This document shows, in pieces, positions 1 to 12,541 of a stretch of 64,000 bases of DNA; the stretch's first letter is position 1; the number at the start of each line of letters is the position of its first letter. Location: NCBI GenBank assembly GCA_013398175.1, contig VZRZ01000282.1:444667-508666 (forward strand), read 5' to 3'. The stretch comes from Climacteris rufus (Eukaryota > Chordata > Aves > Passeriformes > Climacteridae). The position numbers and the translations under genes are program-made. The notes beneath the pieces are model-generated. The model made no database searches, had not been told where the DNA came from, and saw only the letters and a list, made by a program, of their open reading frames with translations.

Positions 1-3000
1 CATGGTTATTAAGTAACTTTCTTAAATTATTTGAGTTCATAGTACAAATACAAAGAACACTTGTGCTACATTCTTTCTTATCTCTTGGATGAAAAAAGCT
101 TCAAACAAGTGCAGATGAGGAAGAATCAAAATAACATGTTTTAAAAAACTTTTTATTATTGTGCCGTACTTATTTACAGGGCAAATGATTACCAAAAGAT
201 AGAATAATATATCAAATAATTTTATTTGAATGTATTGTTTTATTGATAGCATTGCAAAGGAAATATGTAGGGCAATTTTCTTAACTATAAGAATCAGCCA
301 ATGCACTTGATAAGTATCTGTTCAACTGTGTTCTGAAAAAAAAACAAGTGGTAAGTGCAGGCTTTAGAAAGATGAAATCAAATAGTTTTCTGTTGTCTGA
401 GGTGACTTTGGACTGGGATATCCTGGAAATAGATAATTACAAATGGCACAGGTTACACTCAGAGAAATCCAGCTGCATGAGGTTGGTGCTGCTGAGCTGG
501 CCGGGTATCTGTACCATCTTCAGGGTGCTCCAGGTTACAGGAGGACCTGGCAGGTGATGGGAGCTCTGCCCATTCCTAAATGCTACTAATAGTGGATTAA
601 AGTACTCCAAAAATGCAAAAGGGGTGCAGCAAGGAGACACTAATCACTACTACAATCTCTTGTCCCTCACCCTCCCATACCTAGGGCTGCTCCACAACCA
701 CAGCTTTGTTGTCACCACCTCCCAGGGCTGAAACATGCTCTTCAACCTCCTCTTGCCCTCTGGCTGCCATCTCCTCTGCTCCAGACTAGGGCCTTACTGC
801 ATCCTGCTCCTCCAGCTTCCCAGCCCCTCTGAGGACATTGCTGTGCCTTTGTTACCTACTCAACAGACACTAAACTCTGATCACTGTGCCCGCACAGGTT
901 GCCTCTTCTTACAGCCTCCTGGCTATTTCTGTGCTGTGTTCCCTGGTGAACCCAACTCCAGGGTACTGTGGAGGGATACATGAATTGGCCCTGTGAAGGA
1001 CTAGGTAATCTCTGAAAGGATTTGTTAGCATATGTTCAATATTGAGCTAAAGCAATGCATTGCTTCCAGACTTGAAGCATGCATAGAAAACTTTAGGTTT
1101 AGTGGCACCCGTCTCTCTGTTGTGCATCACACTGCAGCATTGTACTTGCACTAGTATCAGTGGCTTAATTTGCTCCATAATTTACACAATTTATCCACTG
1201 AGCTGATCTGGAAGCTGAACATAACACAACTTTAAAAATAATTTGCGTAATCAACCTCTTTTGTAAAGGTAAATTTGGCCTGAAAAAAAGAGTGTTCGAT
1301 TTTCAAAATTTTCACACAGCTGAATTCATTTCTCTGCCATGAATACCCCAATTGTATGTCTCGGGCACTGTCTGTCTCCTGTTTGCAGTTGGAGGAGGGC
1401 CTTGGCAACAAAACCAGCACAGTTCTTTGCAAAGGGAATGGCAGACCTCTAATGAATGCAAAGACTTCAGCACCCTTTAGCATGTTGGGTCCATGTATAT
1501 TAGGCTTTTGAGGCAAGTTTTCCCCAATTACCAAGCTTTAGCTTACATCACAGAGTGACCTCAGAGCACAAAAACGCATTCCCTTAGAATGAACCCGAAC
1601 CAAATGTACTAGGAACAAATGCACATACACTCAGTCCATAGTATTATAATGGAACCAGTTTAGTATAAAACCTTCTGAAATCCTTATAGCACAGACGTTG
1701 GATCCTCAGGGCTATTTCACTTTACAAATCTCTTCCTCTTCCTTCTGCATGTTAATGGGGATTTAGAGATTCAGTTTTCTTTTTCCTGCTTAAAAGCAGA
1801 CTGAGAACAGGTGGAGATGTGGTGGAGACAGTTCAGACCCAACCCTGAGTAGTGCTGCTGTGATATTTCTGTCATCTTCTTGCCTGTGGGGCAGGTGCTG
1901 ATTCCAGGACAGTTGCAGGCTCATGTGATGTGATGCAAACCGTAGCACAGAAGATTCACATACTTGCTTTTTGTGCTATTCCCTAGGACATGAAGCAACA
2001 CAGCCGAAAAGCTGCAACCACTGAAATTGTAGGGCTTGGATCATGTCATTCCTACTTTTATATTTTATCAGCATTTTGCAGCTCTAGAAGAGTGCAATTA
2101 AACTGCTACCTTTTTTTCTCCCGGTTTGGGTTTCTATTGGAAACAAGCTGTTCTGAAACAACCAGGTGATGAGTACAGATAAAAACAGAATTTGATTCTT
2201 TATTTTTATCCTTCTCACCAGAATGTAGTAATGTCAGTCGTGAGCTCTTGTTGCCATTGCCTCTTCTCATCACTTCATTCTTAGGATTTCCCTTGCATAT
2301 TTGCCTTGAGTCTTTGATGCTTTTTTACAGCATCTATGCATGGAGGTTTTTCAAGACAGAATACTTGATGCTTTATCCTGTTTGAGAATAAAAGAGATCT
2401 AAGAACAAACTGTAGAGGCTTGACACAAAGAACAGGTCTTGGAAAACATGACTTAAAAAATCAGATACCACATTAAAAATTAACATCTAAGATTCCACAT
2501 TTTCATCTTGTTTTGTCCACACTGTTTACATCCTCTAAGCCACTTTTTTTAGCAGGTAACTCTGTGTGGATGAGGGGTGGGGTGAGGAGGGGAGAGTAAA
2601 TGTGGTTTCATTTCAGTGAGGATTCTGATATTGTTACATGTTCTCATAAGTAAAGTAGGTAGAGGTAAGTAAGATTAAATAATTGTAAAGCGGAAACATT
2701 TTATAGAGTTCAAAATATTTCTTTAAAGAGGAAGGAAGCATCTTTAAAGAGAATGGGAACATTTAAAGTTCTCTGTCAAGGTAGGAAGTGCTATCAAATG
2801 GGATCCTACCTACAGAGCTGCCTCTCTGTCCCAACTCCATTGCTGTTCAATACTTTAATTAATTAACAGAAGGGAGAAAATTGTAAAATTTTCATGATAC
2901 TAAAGTGCTTTGAAGAATACACTTGTGATATAAAATGTTCTTGGAAGGGGGATATAATGGCCAGAAATCAATATGAAGAAACTCAGTAAACAAGGTACAG

Positions 3001-3679
3001 CACTTAGGGGAAAGAAAATCAACATTTAGAACATAAAATAAGACACAACAGACTGCAGAAAAGATACCAGAGGATCAGAGTGTAAACAGCTTTACGGCTG
3101 TTATAATAAAGAGAAAAAAGTTCTTAAGTTGTAAGTGTCTACAGTATGTCAGAGGGTTATGTATACTCCTGTAGTTGATGTACTGATCAGCTGGAATAAT
3201 GTCCTGCCTGCTGTGGCCCACAGTTTACAGTCCTCGGAACGACATTATGAATACCAAGAGGTCTAGAAAAGATGAACTGTGAGAAACAGTCTGAGTACAG
3301 TGGGAGTAAGAGCCTAGCAGCCAGCTGGTCTTAATGAGTGCCCTTTTAAAGAGAGACAATAAGTGAGTTTTGACTGCACAAAGAGAAATTTAAGGTGTCT
3401 TCTATGTGAAGGTGTCTATTTTAAGGTGTCTTGTGTGATAAGGCTTGCTGAAACAGGTACTGAAGGGGATTGGGCAATCATTTTATCAGTCTTAGGAAAT
3501 GGTTTGATTTCTCTGAGGCAAGATCACTAATCTAGTGTTGAGTGTTAATAAACAGTTGCTGACACCTTTTTAGCAAAGTTTTGGGTAATGTATTCTCTTT
3601 GAGTCTGCTGACATGGTCATTTATTGCAAGCAATGGGGTCATTACCGCATGGTAACTTGATCTGCATCCTTAATGTACA

Positions 3680-3770
3680 CTGAACGTGATCCTGCATTAG
3701 GTGAACGCGCTGGACTAGAAGACCTCTCAAATTACGTCCTAGTCCTCATTTTGGTAGGTTAGAGAAACAT
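3680..3770 (+). repeat. Possible old CR1 3'-tail remnant
   Basis: The stretch gcattaggtgaacgcgctgg followed by actagaagacctctcaaatt resembles the 3' untranslated tail of CR1 elements, where a 'ggactagaagacctc' phrase is typical. It is short and diverged, so the assignment is tentative. Confidence 0.35.
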
Positions 3771-6089
3771 GATGATCACATTTCAAGGTCTGACTGTTTC
3801 TCTTATACTGACTTTTACCAGAAGAGAAAAGTGTGTTGAGTGTAATCTAGCGAGTTACTGTCTGGAAGTTCAGGATCCATCCAGATACAAGACTGGATTT
3901 CTGTGAAGTCTGTATACTTTTCCAAGGCTACAATTGTAACTGTGAGATTTAAGAAAGTAATGGGTTGTGCTCACTTTGATTGAATAGTAGTTTTGCTTTC
4001 AACTATGGTAGCACATGGAGTTTACATGAATTTGAAAATTTAGGATAGAAGACTTTCATTTGCATGCTTATCTGGAACTTCTTAAGAAACAGTTAATAAT
4101 GCTTATGCAATAATGTTCATTGCACGTGGACAATTTTATGTCTGTTGAGTACATTCATTACATGTTTATTATATATTGTGTTTTTGCAGATAGTATTTTT
4201 AGGGTTTTTTCCCTAATATTTAAATTCAAACATTATTTGAAAGCAGTCATCAGTTTTATCTGCTGTAGTTATATTTTTCAAACCACTGCAATTTAATAGT
4301 CCTTGAATATTTGAGGCAGTGAAAACTAATGTCTTCCAGCTTCCATGAAACTGTGAGTCAACAGCCTACTGTTCTACAAATAAAATCTTTCAGTCTTCTT
4401 CATGTTACTTTGATGGATTGGAAGACTGGGGTTGTAATTAAATGTTGTTGAATAATATGTGAAATAAAAGAAATAATTCATTACTCTTACATTTTCTGTC
4501 GCTACCTTCATAAGTTGAAGAGTCCTGGGCCAACTGAATACGTAATTCTGAAAGACCATCTTCATGCACACATTGACTCTTACTCCTCATTCTGTTGTAA
4601 TTGTATCTGACATAATGTAGCATTTCAAGAGTTCTGTAATCGTTATCTTCCTTCTTCATATCATATGCTAATGAACCAACAACTTAATGAAATCCCATCA
4701 CAGAGATGCTGCATTTGATATAACTTGCCGCAGGACTTTTTTCCCTATGATGGTGTAATTGTACATGGTTTTGAGTGCAATATTACACCCGTGAATTTAC
4801 AAAGGTTCATTAGATCGCTTTTGGGACAATATGCTTGATATAAAGAGTTGCATGCCTTGTTGAATCTCATAAAAGTGCTAATACCAACCACGTAGTTTCA
4901 TTGTATTGCTTTATCAAGGGATGTTAGTATTCTGAAATGCTTATTGGATTTTTATGTGTAGAATATGCATGTGTATACATTTATGTATTCATATGTGTTT
5001 TTGTTTATTCATCTGTGTTTTAATAGAAGACTAATTGTGAAGATGTGTTTGTGATTTGGATGTGGATTTTTTTGTTATAAATCTAGGGCAATCCTGCATG
5101 TTGGGGGTTGTTTTATATAGGGAGGAATCTTTCTGTGAACTCTCTCCTTTCTTGTGCATCAGGATATAACACAACATAACTCTTTAATGCATGTAGTACA
5201 GAACCCCTGTTTAGCATCCCTCAGGAAAACTACAACCCACTTTTAATCTGTTTACCCTTTTGGGCCTGGTGCAGTTTTTTTGGGTTTCCCAGGGATTTAG
5301 GTACACAATCTGCCAGAGCTCCAGCTGGATGGGTATTTGGTCTACTGATTGATCTTTAAAGGGCTGCTGGCACATACATGTTTGTACATGCACAGAAATA
5401 GGTGCAGCACAAAATCCTGCTGTTGTGTCCTTTTGCCAACTATAGAAGACCAGTCTACACAAAAAAAACCCCACAGTAATCAACTTTCTTGCTATGTTAG
5501 AGCTTCTTTGGATAGCAATAGTTAAGGATCATTTTGTGCAGTTCCTTGAAAGTGTGAAGATTTTGGTTTTAGCAGCATTTATATTTTTACCAATCTAGGC
5601 CAGCCTCTACCTTTGTCCCTTTACAGCAGCACACACGCATCTGTCTTTTATTATCCCTTGCTCAGTATTTAATCATGTTTCTGTGTTCTTTGTAATTATT
5701 TTGGCTTTGTTCTTAAGTGCTTGAACATGTCCCACTAAACAAAGCCTTTTCCTGGAAACAAAGTAGGCAGCATCCTTAATACAGCTACTGTTGACTGAAA
5801 AATCTTTGCTGACTTCAGTTGCACTGATTCTTCACCTCTCCCTGCTCTGGGTGCTTACAGTCCTGTCAGTAAAGAATCTGATCTACCTAGTCTCATGGAG
5901 TGAGCAAGAACCTCACTGTTGGGTCCAGCACATTATGACTTCTTGACCCAAAATGTCCTTCTCCCTTGGTTGTAGTGGGTCTGTGATGTCTCTGTGATCT
6001 CATAGGTCCCACATTTCAAGTGTAGCTAGTCAACAGATCTGTGATAATCAGCCCTTTACTCCTGACAAATGGGATTGTGGCAGTCAGTA

Positions 6090-6615
6090 AAGGGTGAAGT
6101 AATTACCAGCCTTTACTAGGCTACATCTGTGTCCAGTTTTGGGTCCCAATACGAGAAAAACTGGAGCGAGTTCAGTGGAGGCCACCAAGGTAGTTGAGGC
6201 TGAAGCACTTGACCTGTGAGGAGGGGCTGTGGAGCTGGGACTTTTTTGTCCTGGAGAGGAGATACCTTTGATGGCACCTGGCAACAGCTCCCCAGTACCA
6301 GTGGGGATGTCGTTGGGAAGATGAAGCCAGGCTCTTTTTAACTGTGCACAGTGGGAAGACTACAGACAGCAGGCACAAACTGAAACAAGATATCTTCATG
6401 CTGGCTGTAAGGAGAAAATTTTCCTTGAGAACACAGTGTAGCAGTGACACAGGTTGCCCAGGGAGGTTGGAGTCACCAACCTTGGAGCTTTCCATGGCCT
6501 GACTGAATAAAGCACCCAGCACTTAGTTTTGAGCTCCTGGCTGAGCCTGCATTGAGAAGGAGGAGACCTGCTGAGGTGCCTTGTGACCTGAATGATCCTG
6601 TGGTCCAAACCCATG
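6090..6615 (+). mobile_element. CR1 LINE 3' fragment, sense
   Basis: The run 'tccagttttgggtcccaata' near 6133, 'aggaggggctgtggagctgg' near 6220 and 'caggttgcccagggaggttg' near 6448 are standard CR1 phrases from the end of the reverse-transcriptase frame into the 3' UTR. The fragment is 5'-truncated, as nearly all CR1 copies are, and decayed with no intact frame. The boundaries are approximate. Confidence 0.8.
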
Positions 6616-7340
6616 GTTCTGGGATCTTAAGGCAATGACACTGCTCTACAAGGAAGGGGATGTGCCACTAGCAGGCATGAGTCCCTAAAAGTAGCCTGTC
6701 CTGACCCACAGCTCTGTGTGCCCATGACCTCACGGACACGGGTCCATACATACTTCATTAAGGGAACAGATGTGGCATGTGGCTCAATGCATGCATCAGG
6801 ATTTCTGAAAATGAGGAGGTGAATGGTAAGTATACCCCTGCAACAAAACATCCCCAGGACAGCAGTTTGTGTAGTAGGAACTTCCTGATGACTTAGTAAT
6901 ACCAACCAGAATCGTTGAGTTCCTCAAACCATGACATTTGAGTATTTACTAGGAATAGTATCCAGATGGAAGGAAAATTCAACTGTATTTCCTAGCTGAA
7001 AGTATGGGCAGACTAATGGAACTGAAGGAGGCAAAGTCTGAGGGGAGCTCCTGGGTCTGTTCAGGAGCCCCACTTGGTCAGCCTCTTCCTTCACAGTGCA
7101 GCTTCATCCAATCCTAGTACAGGCAGCACAACCATCAGGTATCAGAGTCCACAACCTCAGAGCCCAGAGAGACAAGTGTTCACATCTGAGGATGCAACTA
7201 CATTCCCACCACCATCTACTTTTTTCAGGATAAATTACAAATCCTGTTCTTTAGTTTCTGCTAGTATGTTCTATGTGTCAGCCTTAGATGTCTTAGGGGC
7301 TTATAACTCCTGGACTTAGATATTGGTGACCTAATTAAAA

Positions 7341-7382
7341 GTAATAATAATAATAATAAATATATATATATATACACACACA
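7341..7382. repeat. Compound microsatellite (TAA)n(TA)n(CA)n
   Basis: An uninterrupted run of about five TAA units passes into TA units and then CA units over about 42 bases. It looks like a simple-sequence tract of ordinary origin. Confidence 0.95.
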
Positions 7383-10300
7383 GGTGGGGGGAAATGCAGG
7401 GTAGTCCAAACTATTTAAGCCATACGAGATAGAAAATCCAAACCATTATTTATGAATAATTAACTAAATGATACAATGTAAAGCAATTTTATTATTAGAA
7501 ATAACAGGACTGTGATTTGGAATACATTAGCACTTAAACTGCTGCACCTTTTCAATTCATTTGGCATCCACAGTGTTGTGTAGCTCTGTTGTTTATAGCA
7601 TGCTTCTCTTCTTTCCCTTTGTGAAGCTTTTGTTAAAAGCCAAGACTGTGTCCCATAACAACTTCAAACCTGTAAAAACATATATAAAGTAGAATTAAAC
7701 TCCACATGTTTAATGTATTCTAGGAATCAGAAAGATTGATGGAAAATTGTTACCAGATGTGCCAGTATTTCAGTATTTTCTTTAATTTTTATGTGGTTCC
7801 AGAAGTGTAAGGTATCACAGAAGCAAAGTTCATGTTGCATAAGAAGTTGCCCAGAAGGGTGATTTCCCACCTAGCTCTCTTAAATAGTGACTGGTTCATG
7901 CCCTGGATTGGGAGGGTCATTTTGCAGCTTTAAAACCACAAAAAATCCTCGTCTTGTACAAAAGAGAGTTCATTGTCATGCTTCCTATCCCCTGTCTGTC
8001 ATTTACAAAACACAGGTGTTGTGAATGTCTATGAATTTATGGCACAATATGGTGCTACCTGGGACAAGATAATTTAAGTATAGGAATAGTCTGTTAGTAT
8101 AAAGAGCAGCTGGAGCTGAAAAATGTATATAATGTAGTTATGCAACTACATTCTTGCAGCTTGCTTTCTCTCCTGACTCTAAAGTTTATGTAGACATATT
8201 TTATATTTTTCTTATCATTGTAGTAATTTCAAATTTTTATTCTTGTGATGCCTCCATGATGCAAAGCTGGAGAGGGCTAGATAGTCCAGTGAAGATCCAG
8301 CTGTCTGTTCTTGTTAATGGTTAGCTTACTCCCTGTTTGGGTTTTGTTTGTTGATTTATTTTCTCTAAAGTCTCTCCAAGGCAATATCTAGGCTTTGGTT
8401 TGGAAATAGTCCGTTCTGAGGGCAGCGCACACCATTTTTTGGCTTTCACCATCCTTCAGCACTCTTCCAACATGGGCATTTGGATTTTTGAACATGAACA
8501 GAACACAGAGCTCACTTCCATGCTCTGAAAAAACCATATTGCTGGGTTACAGTGTAGTCTCCAGATTGTTTCAGATACCTTGAACTTAAACATACTGAAT
8601 ACTAATAACGTTCTAGGTGTGCAGGGCCAGATGATGAGGTCCAACATCCCTCCAGCAGATATTGTGTGGTGTGGGTGTGACCAGTTTGCAGTAAGGGGAA
8701 GTATTTCTAAGCTGTGTGAATGTGAGCAAGAAGGTAACATTTGTCTTGTGTTTAGCACTGCAGACCTGGATCACTGTGAGTGCTTTTGCCCCTTGGTGTT
8801 TGGCCACTGTAGAACAGTTGTCTTTCTTCTGTGTAGCCAAACCTTTGCTTTCACTCATTTTTCTTTCTCTTGTTTTTCTCAATTACTTTTCTTATATGTT
8901 TATCCCTTTCTGCCCACATTCTCCTTAATCTTGTTTCCTTTCCCCTTTAACAGAGCTGACCAGCACAAACTTGATGCTGTGCTGGATCCCCTGGATGGAG
9001 ATTTAGATGCAGGACCACAAAGTGAAAGCACATCTCGCATGTGCTGCCAGAGTCACCTTGTATATGTGCATGTGTTTGGTGTCTGTATTCTCATTTCTAG
9101 CTCTGCTAGAAGCCATTAACACCAAGAGGGAAAGCAGATGGCTTTCAAGGAGATGTCTGTTATTAAATAAAATCAGAAGTAGTATTTTTAAACTTGGGAG
9201 TAAGATGGAGTCAATGCCAATTTTCCTATTCCCTCACTAATGCCTTTCCCTTCCAACTATTACAACTTCTTTTAGAAATAATTGAGAGAAGCTTTCCGAT
9301 TATTCCAAGACCTTCTTCTTTGTATAAGGACAACCAATCCCTTTTCTAGGGCAGAAAGTGTTTGCAGGGAAGTGCTTACTATTTGTTTGAGTCTTGCACT
9401 TAAAAACCTCCAACAGGCTTTTCTTCCTCCACTTTTGTCTTTTAGTATAAGTGCCCTGAAAAGGACAGAATTACACAAAAGCAAATGGCAGTGTTTTTTT
9501 TTTTTTTACATCAGGTTCAGTGCACTCTTTCATTTCATGTTCATTGATCATAAAGTGAGCATGTTACTCAGTACTTTGCTTTTCTGAGCAGTCATGAACA
9601 TTAAACTCCTGAGGATTTCATGGCCTTGAGGTTAGTAGCTGCTTGGGAGCAGAACAAAGCAGAGTATTAAACTGCATAGCAGATTTTATTTGTCAAGTTT
9701 TGTTTTTTTGCTATGACTGAAAACTGTTTTTCCATGGGTGTTCCCTTTGGTCTGGCTAAAACAAATTACTGATGAGGGAAGAGCCAATTTTCATTCTTCT
9801 ACACATCTGCTGAATGTTCCTTCCCTACCCAGAGGACCACAGTTCAACCACAGACATAGGAATCAACAGGATGAATTGTGGTGGGTCTTGACATGTCTTT
9901 GGTGACAAAGGTTGGCTGTAATTCTACTCTTTTTTTTCCTTTTTTTTCTTTTATTAATAAGGATTGTCTTGATTTTTGGTGCTTGACTTTGGAAAACATC
10001 AGGCAGACAAAAATCTGTCTGTATCTTGTGTTTCTGTCTATTATGTAGAGCTATGTTGGAAAGCTACATAATCTCTTATATTTTCGTTTAAGAAAGTATA
10101 AAAATTATATAATATCTATATAGTCTCCTATATTTTCTATATAAGAAAACAATTTCAAAGAAATGAGACTGGTTTTCCTTTTTTTTTCTTCTAAGAGAAA
10201 GCAATAGTTCTGGATAGCCACTGAATACTTGGGGTAGAAAGCCTCATTTTACTGTTGATTAACTAACATTTTCTGATTTTATTCATGACTTTGACTTGGG

Positions 10301-12472
10301 CATGAGGGAAGAAAGAGAACACCAAAGTAGAAGCAAGAGTGAAACTCACTTTTTTGACCTTTGTACATTTTTTATTCAGCTATGGCTGAATTAATTGCAT
10401 TTGCTGCTCAGCAAATTGTCACATATCTCACATAGTCTTTGAATACCATCTGAGGTAACGAAATGGGCTACAATGAAATTCTGGACAGATTCCCAATTAC
10501 CTGGAACCTCTGAAGTGCTAATGGATACTTTGAATTTTGTTCCTTTTTAGAGGATTTCCATAGATCTCATGTGACTTAAGTACTTGCTGGCTGGTCTATG
10601 GGCGTAGGCATTGCATAGCTTGGTATTATTGTTAATTTTGGCTTGACTGTCTTTGCTTTGTCTTTGGACAATTCACGTGCAAGCTGGACCATCAAAAGAT
10701 CAAACAGTTGTAATAATCAATGTTTGAAAGAGAGATACAGCATCTGGAGCTGCAAATACATACAGAATAGTGAACACTTCAGTTTTACTTGCAAAGTCAT
10801 TCTTTTCTGAGGTAATGTATTTAAGAATTCTAATATATATTCTGGTGGAAAAGCCGTTGATGACAGAATTGCATCATGTTCTAAGTAATATGGGTGGCAG
10901 TAGCAGAGCAAAATAACACACTAAAGTGAACACTTTCAGTATTTTTAGAAAAATAAGAATCAATGCTGTACACTTCATTAAACTGTACATTTTATTCCCT
11001 TTGGAAAGTTAGGCAGCCTGGTCTGACCGGTTGCTTCTACATGATTTTTTGGATATTTACCAGAATACATTTAAAATGTATAGTTGTGCTATAGTTATTT
11101 TACAAGAATGCTGGGTTTATGATCTGTGATTTAAACTTGAACACAAATTACAAGACAGCTAGGTGAATGCTTTGTTTTGTCCAAAGGGTAATTAAAATAC
11201 ATCCTTTGTATGCAGATAGAAAAAGGAAATGTATGGAGGAGTTCGTAAGCATTTCATATGTAGGTGTCTGAACTTAAGACACAAGTCTAAGTTACTTTGA
11301 TTACAAGTTACAATTAATGACTTGAAACTTCCAGGGTGCAGTCTCCTCCAAAGGGTAGTTGGCTAAGAGAGGTTGATAAATTAACTATATATGTGGAGAG
11401 ACAATTAACTGTTAGCTGCAGTTATGTGAAATGAAAGACTCTTTGTATTCAGCTGTTCTGCACGTGAACAGCTTTGTGAAACTGTGGTCTAACACATCCG
11501 TGTCTTATTCCCATTGTCTGCACACATTTGGACGTTTCTATATACAGATATATCTGTATCTTTATGAGTCATATGCATCATGCTAACAACATTAAGCCAT
11601 ATGTGCACTTTCAAAGCCCAAGAATTTCTGAAATAATTACTTGTACCACCCCAATGATGGATAACTTCTTCCACCGCTGACCCGCCAGGGCTCAAGAACT
11701 TGGTTGTGTGTGATATCAGTTAAGATCATTCTTCCTCAGATTGTACTGATTCTGAGTTCTGCACAGCCAGGCTAAAACTTGATACTGTTCTCTGAAGTAA
11801 AGGCAGACAACAGCAATTCAGTGTGGCTTTGGATTTCTGAAATATTTTGTTTGCAAAAGATATTGATATGTACTTAGTGGAATTTTTAAAACACATATAT
11901 TTACAAGTCTGTCCAATAGAGAAATTTTGTTGTGGTAATGAACTGTGCTTTTTAGAGCTCATTTTTGTAATAACATTGCCTTACATGAATTAGCATAGTG
12001 CAAATGCGACTGTGTTACTATGACAAAAGCTGTGCATCTCTGAGAGATAATATTCCACTTATGAACATATTCATATGTGATATTCTATCTTACATACTAT
12101 CAAGGAACCACTGCTCAGACCATGCATTATTGGTAGTGCAAGTAGGTGTTAAATCCAAAATATGGTAGAAATTCAGAATCTTACAACACTGTAAGATTAA
12201 TAAGAATTTAAAAGTAAAATATGACTGCAGAGCTGTTTACCATTTCACAAGCCTAAACCTTTGTGTTAGTACATAGAGTTGCTAACAAGGTAATTGTAAA
12301 CCATGCCAGTGCTTTTAAGTTAAATTAAACCTGTATGAATGGTCATCAGAATAAAATAAATTTATACCAGTAGCCCTGAGAGTGATTGGTTTGAGATGCT
12401 GAAGGATATACAGTGCTGGAAAAATAGGCATTGTTCAGTGTTCTGTTTAACACATTTGCTTTTTCTTCACAG

Positions 12473-12541
12473 TACAGTGCTGTGGATACAAATCCTTTAT
12501 CTGTGTATATTATGCAGCCCATCTGGAACAAAATTATTAAG
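12473..12541 (+). CDS. SELENOI-like: Exon 2 of SELENOI-like gene
   Basis: The acceptor ttttcttcacag precedes the exon and the donor gtaagaat follows it. It encodes 23 residues (1-23 in this numbering), YSAVDTNPLS followed by VYIMQPIWNKIIK. Both ends are phase 0. As I recall human SELENOI, this exon matches at about 17 of 23 positions. In the family this segment lies just before the first membrane helix. It is the first coding exon visible, and the codon before it must come from an exon I could not find. Confidence 0.92.

Larger units (their letters stand above)
1..12472. other. Presumed intron 1 / upstream flank, no gene recognised
   Basis: About 12.5 kb of AT-rich DNA precedes the first visible exon. 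I looked for an exon encoding a GFDKYK-like end followed by a GT donor, and for a CpG island, and saw neither, so the promoter and exon 1 are probably further upstream. CR1 remnants lie near 3680-3770 and 6090-6615, and a compound microsatellite at 7341-7382. Open frames such as 8580-9119 (179 codons) have no recognisable domain, and I treat them as chance. Confidence 0.6.

Noticed and set aside
8580..9119. Open frame of 179 codons on the + strand
   Set aside because: No recognisable domain, ordinary base composition, overlapping frames on both strands, and it lies in the presumed intron 1. Probably chance.
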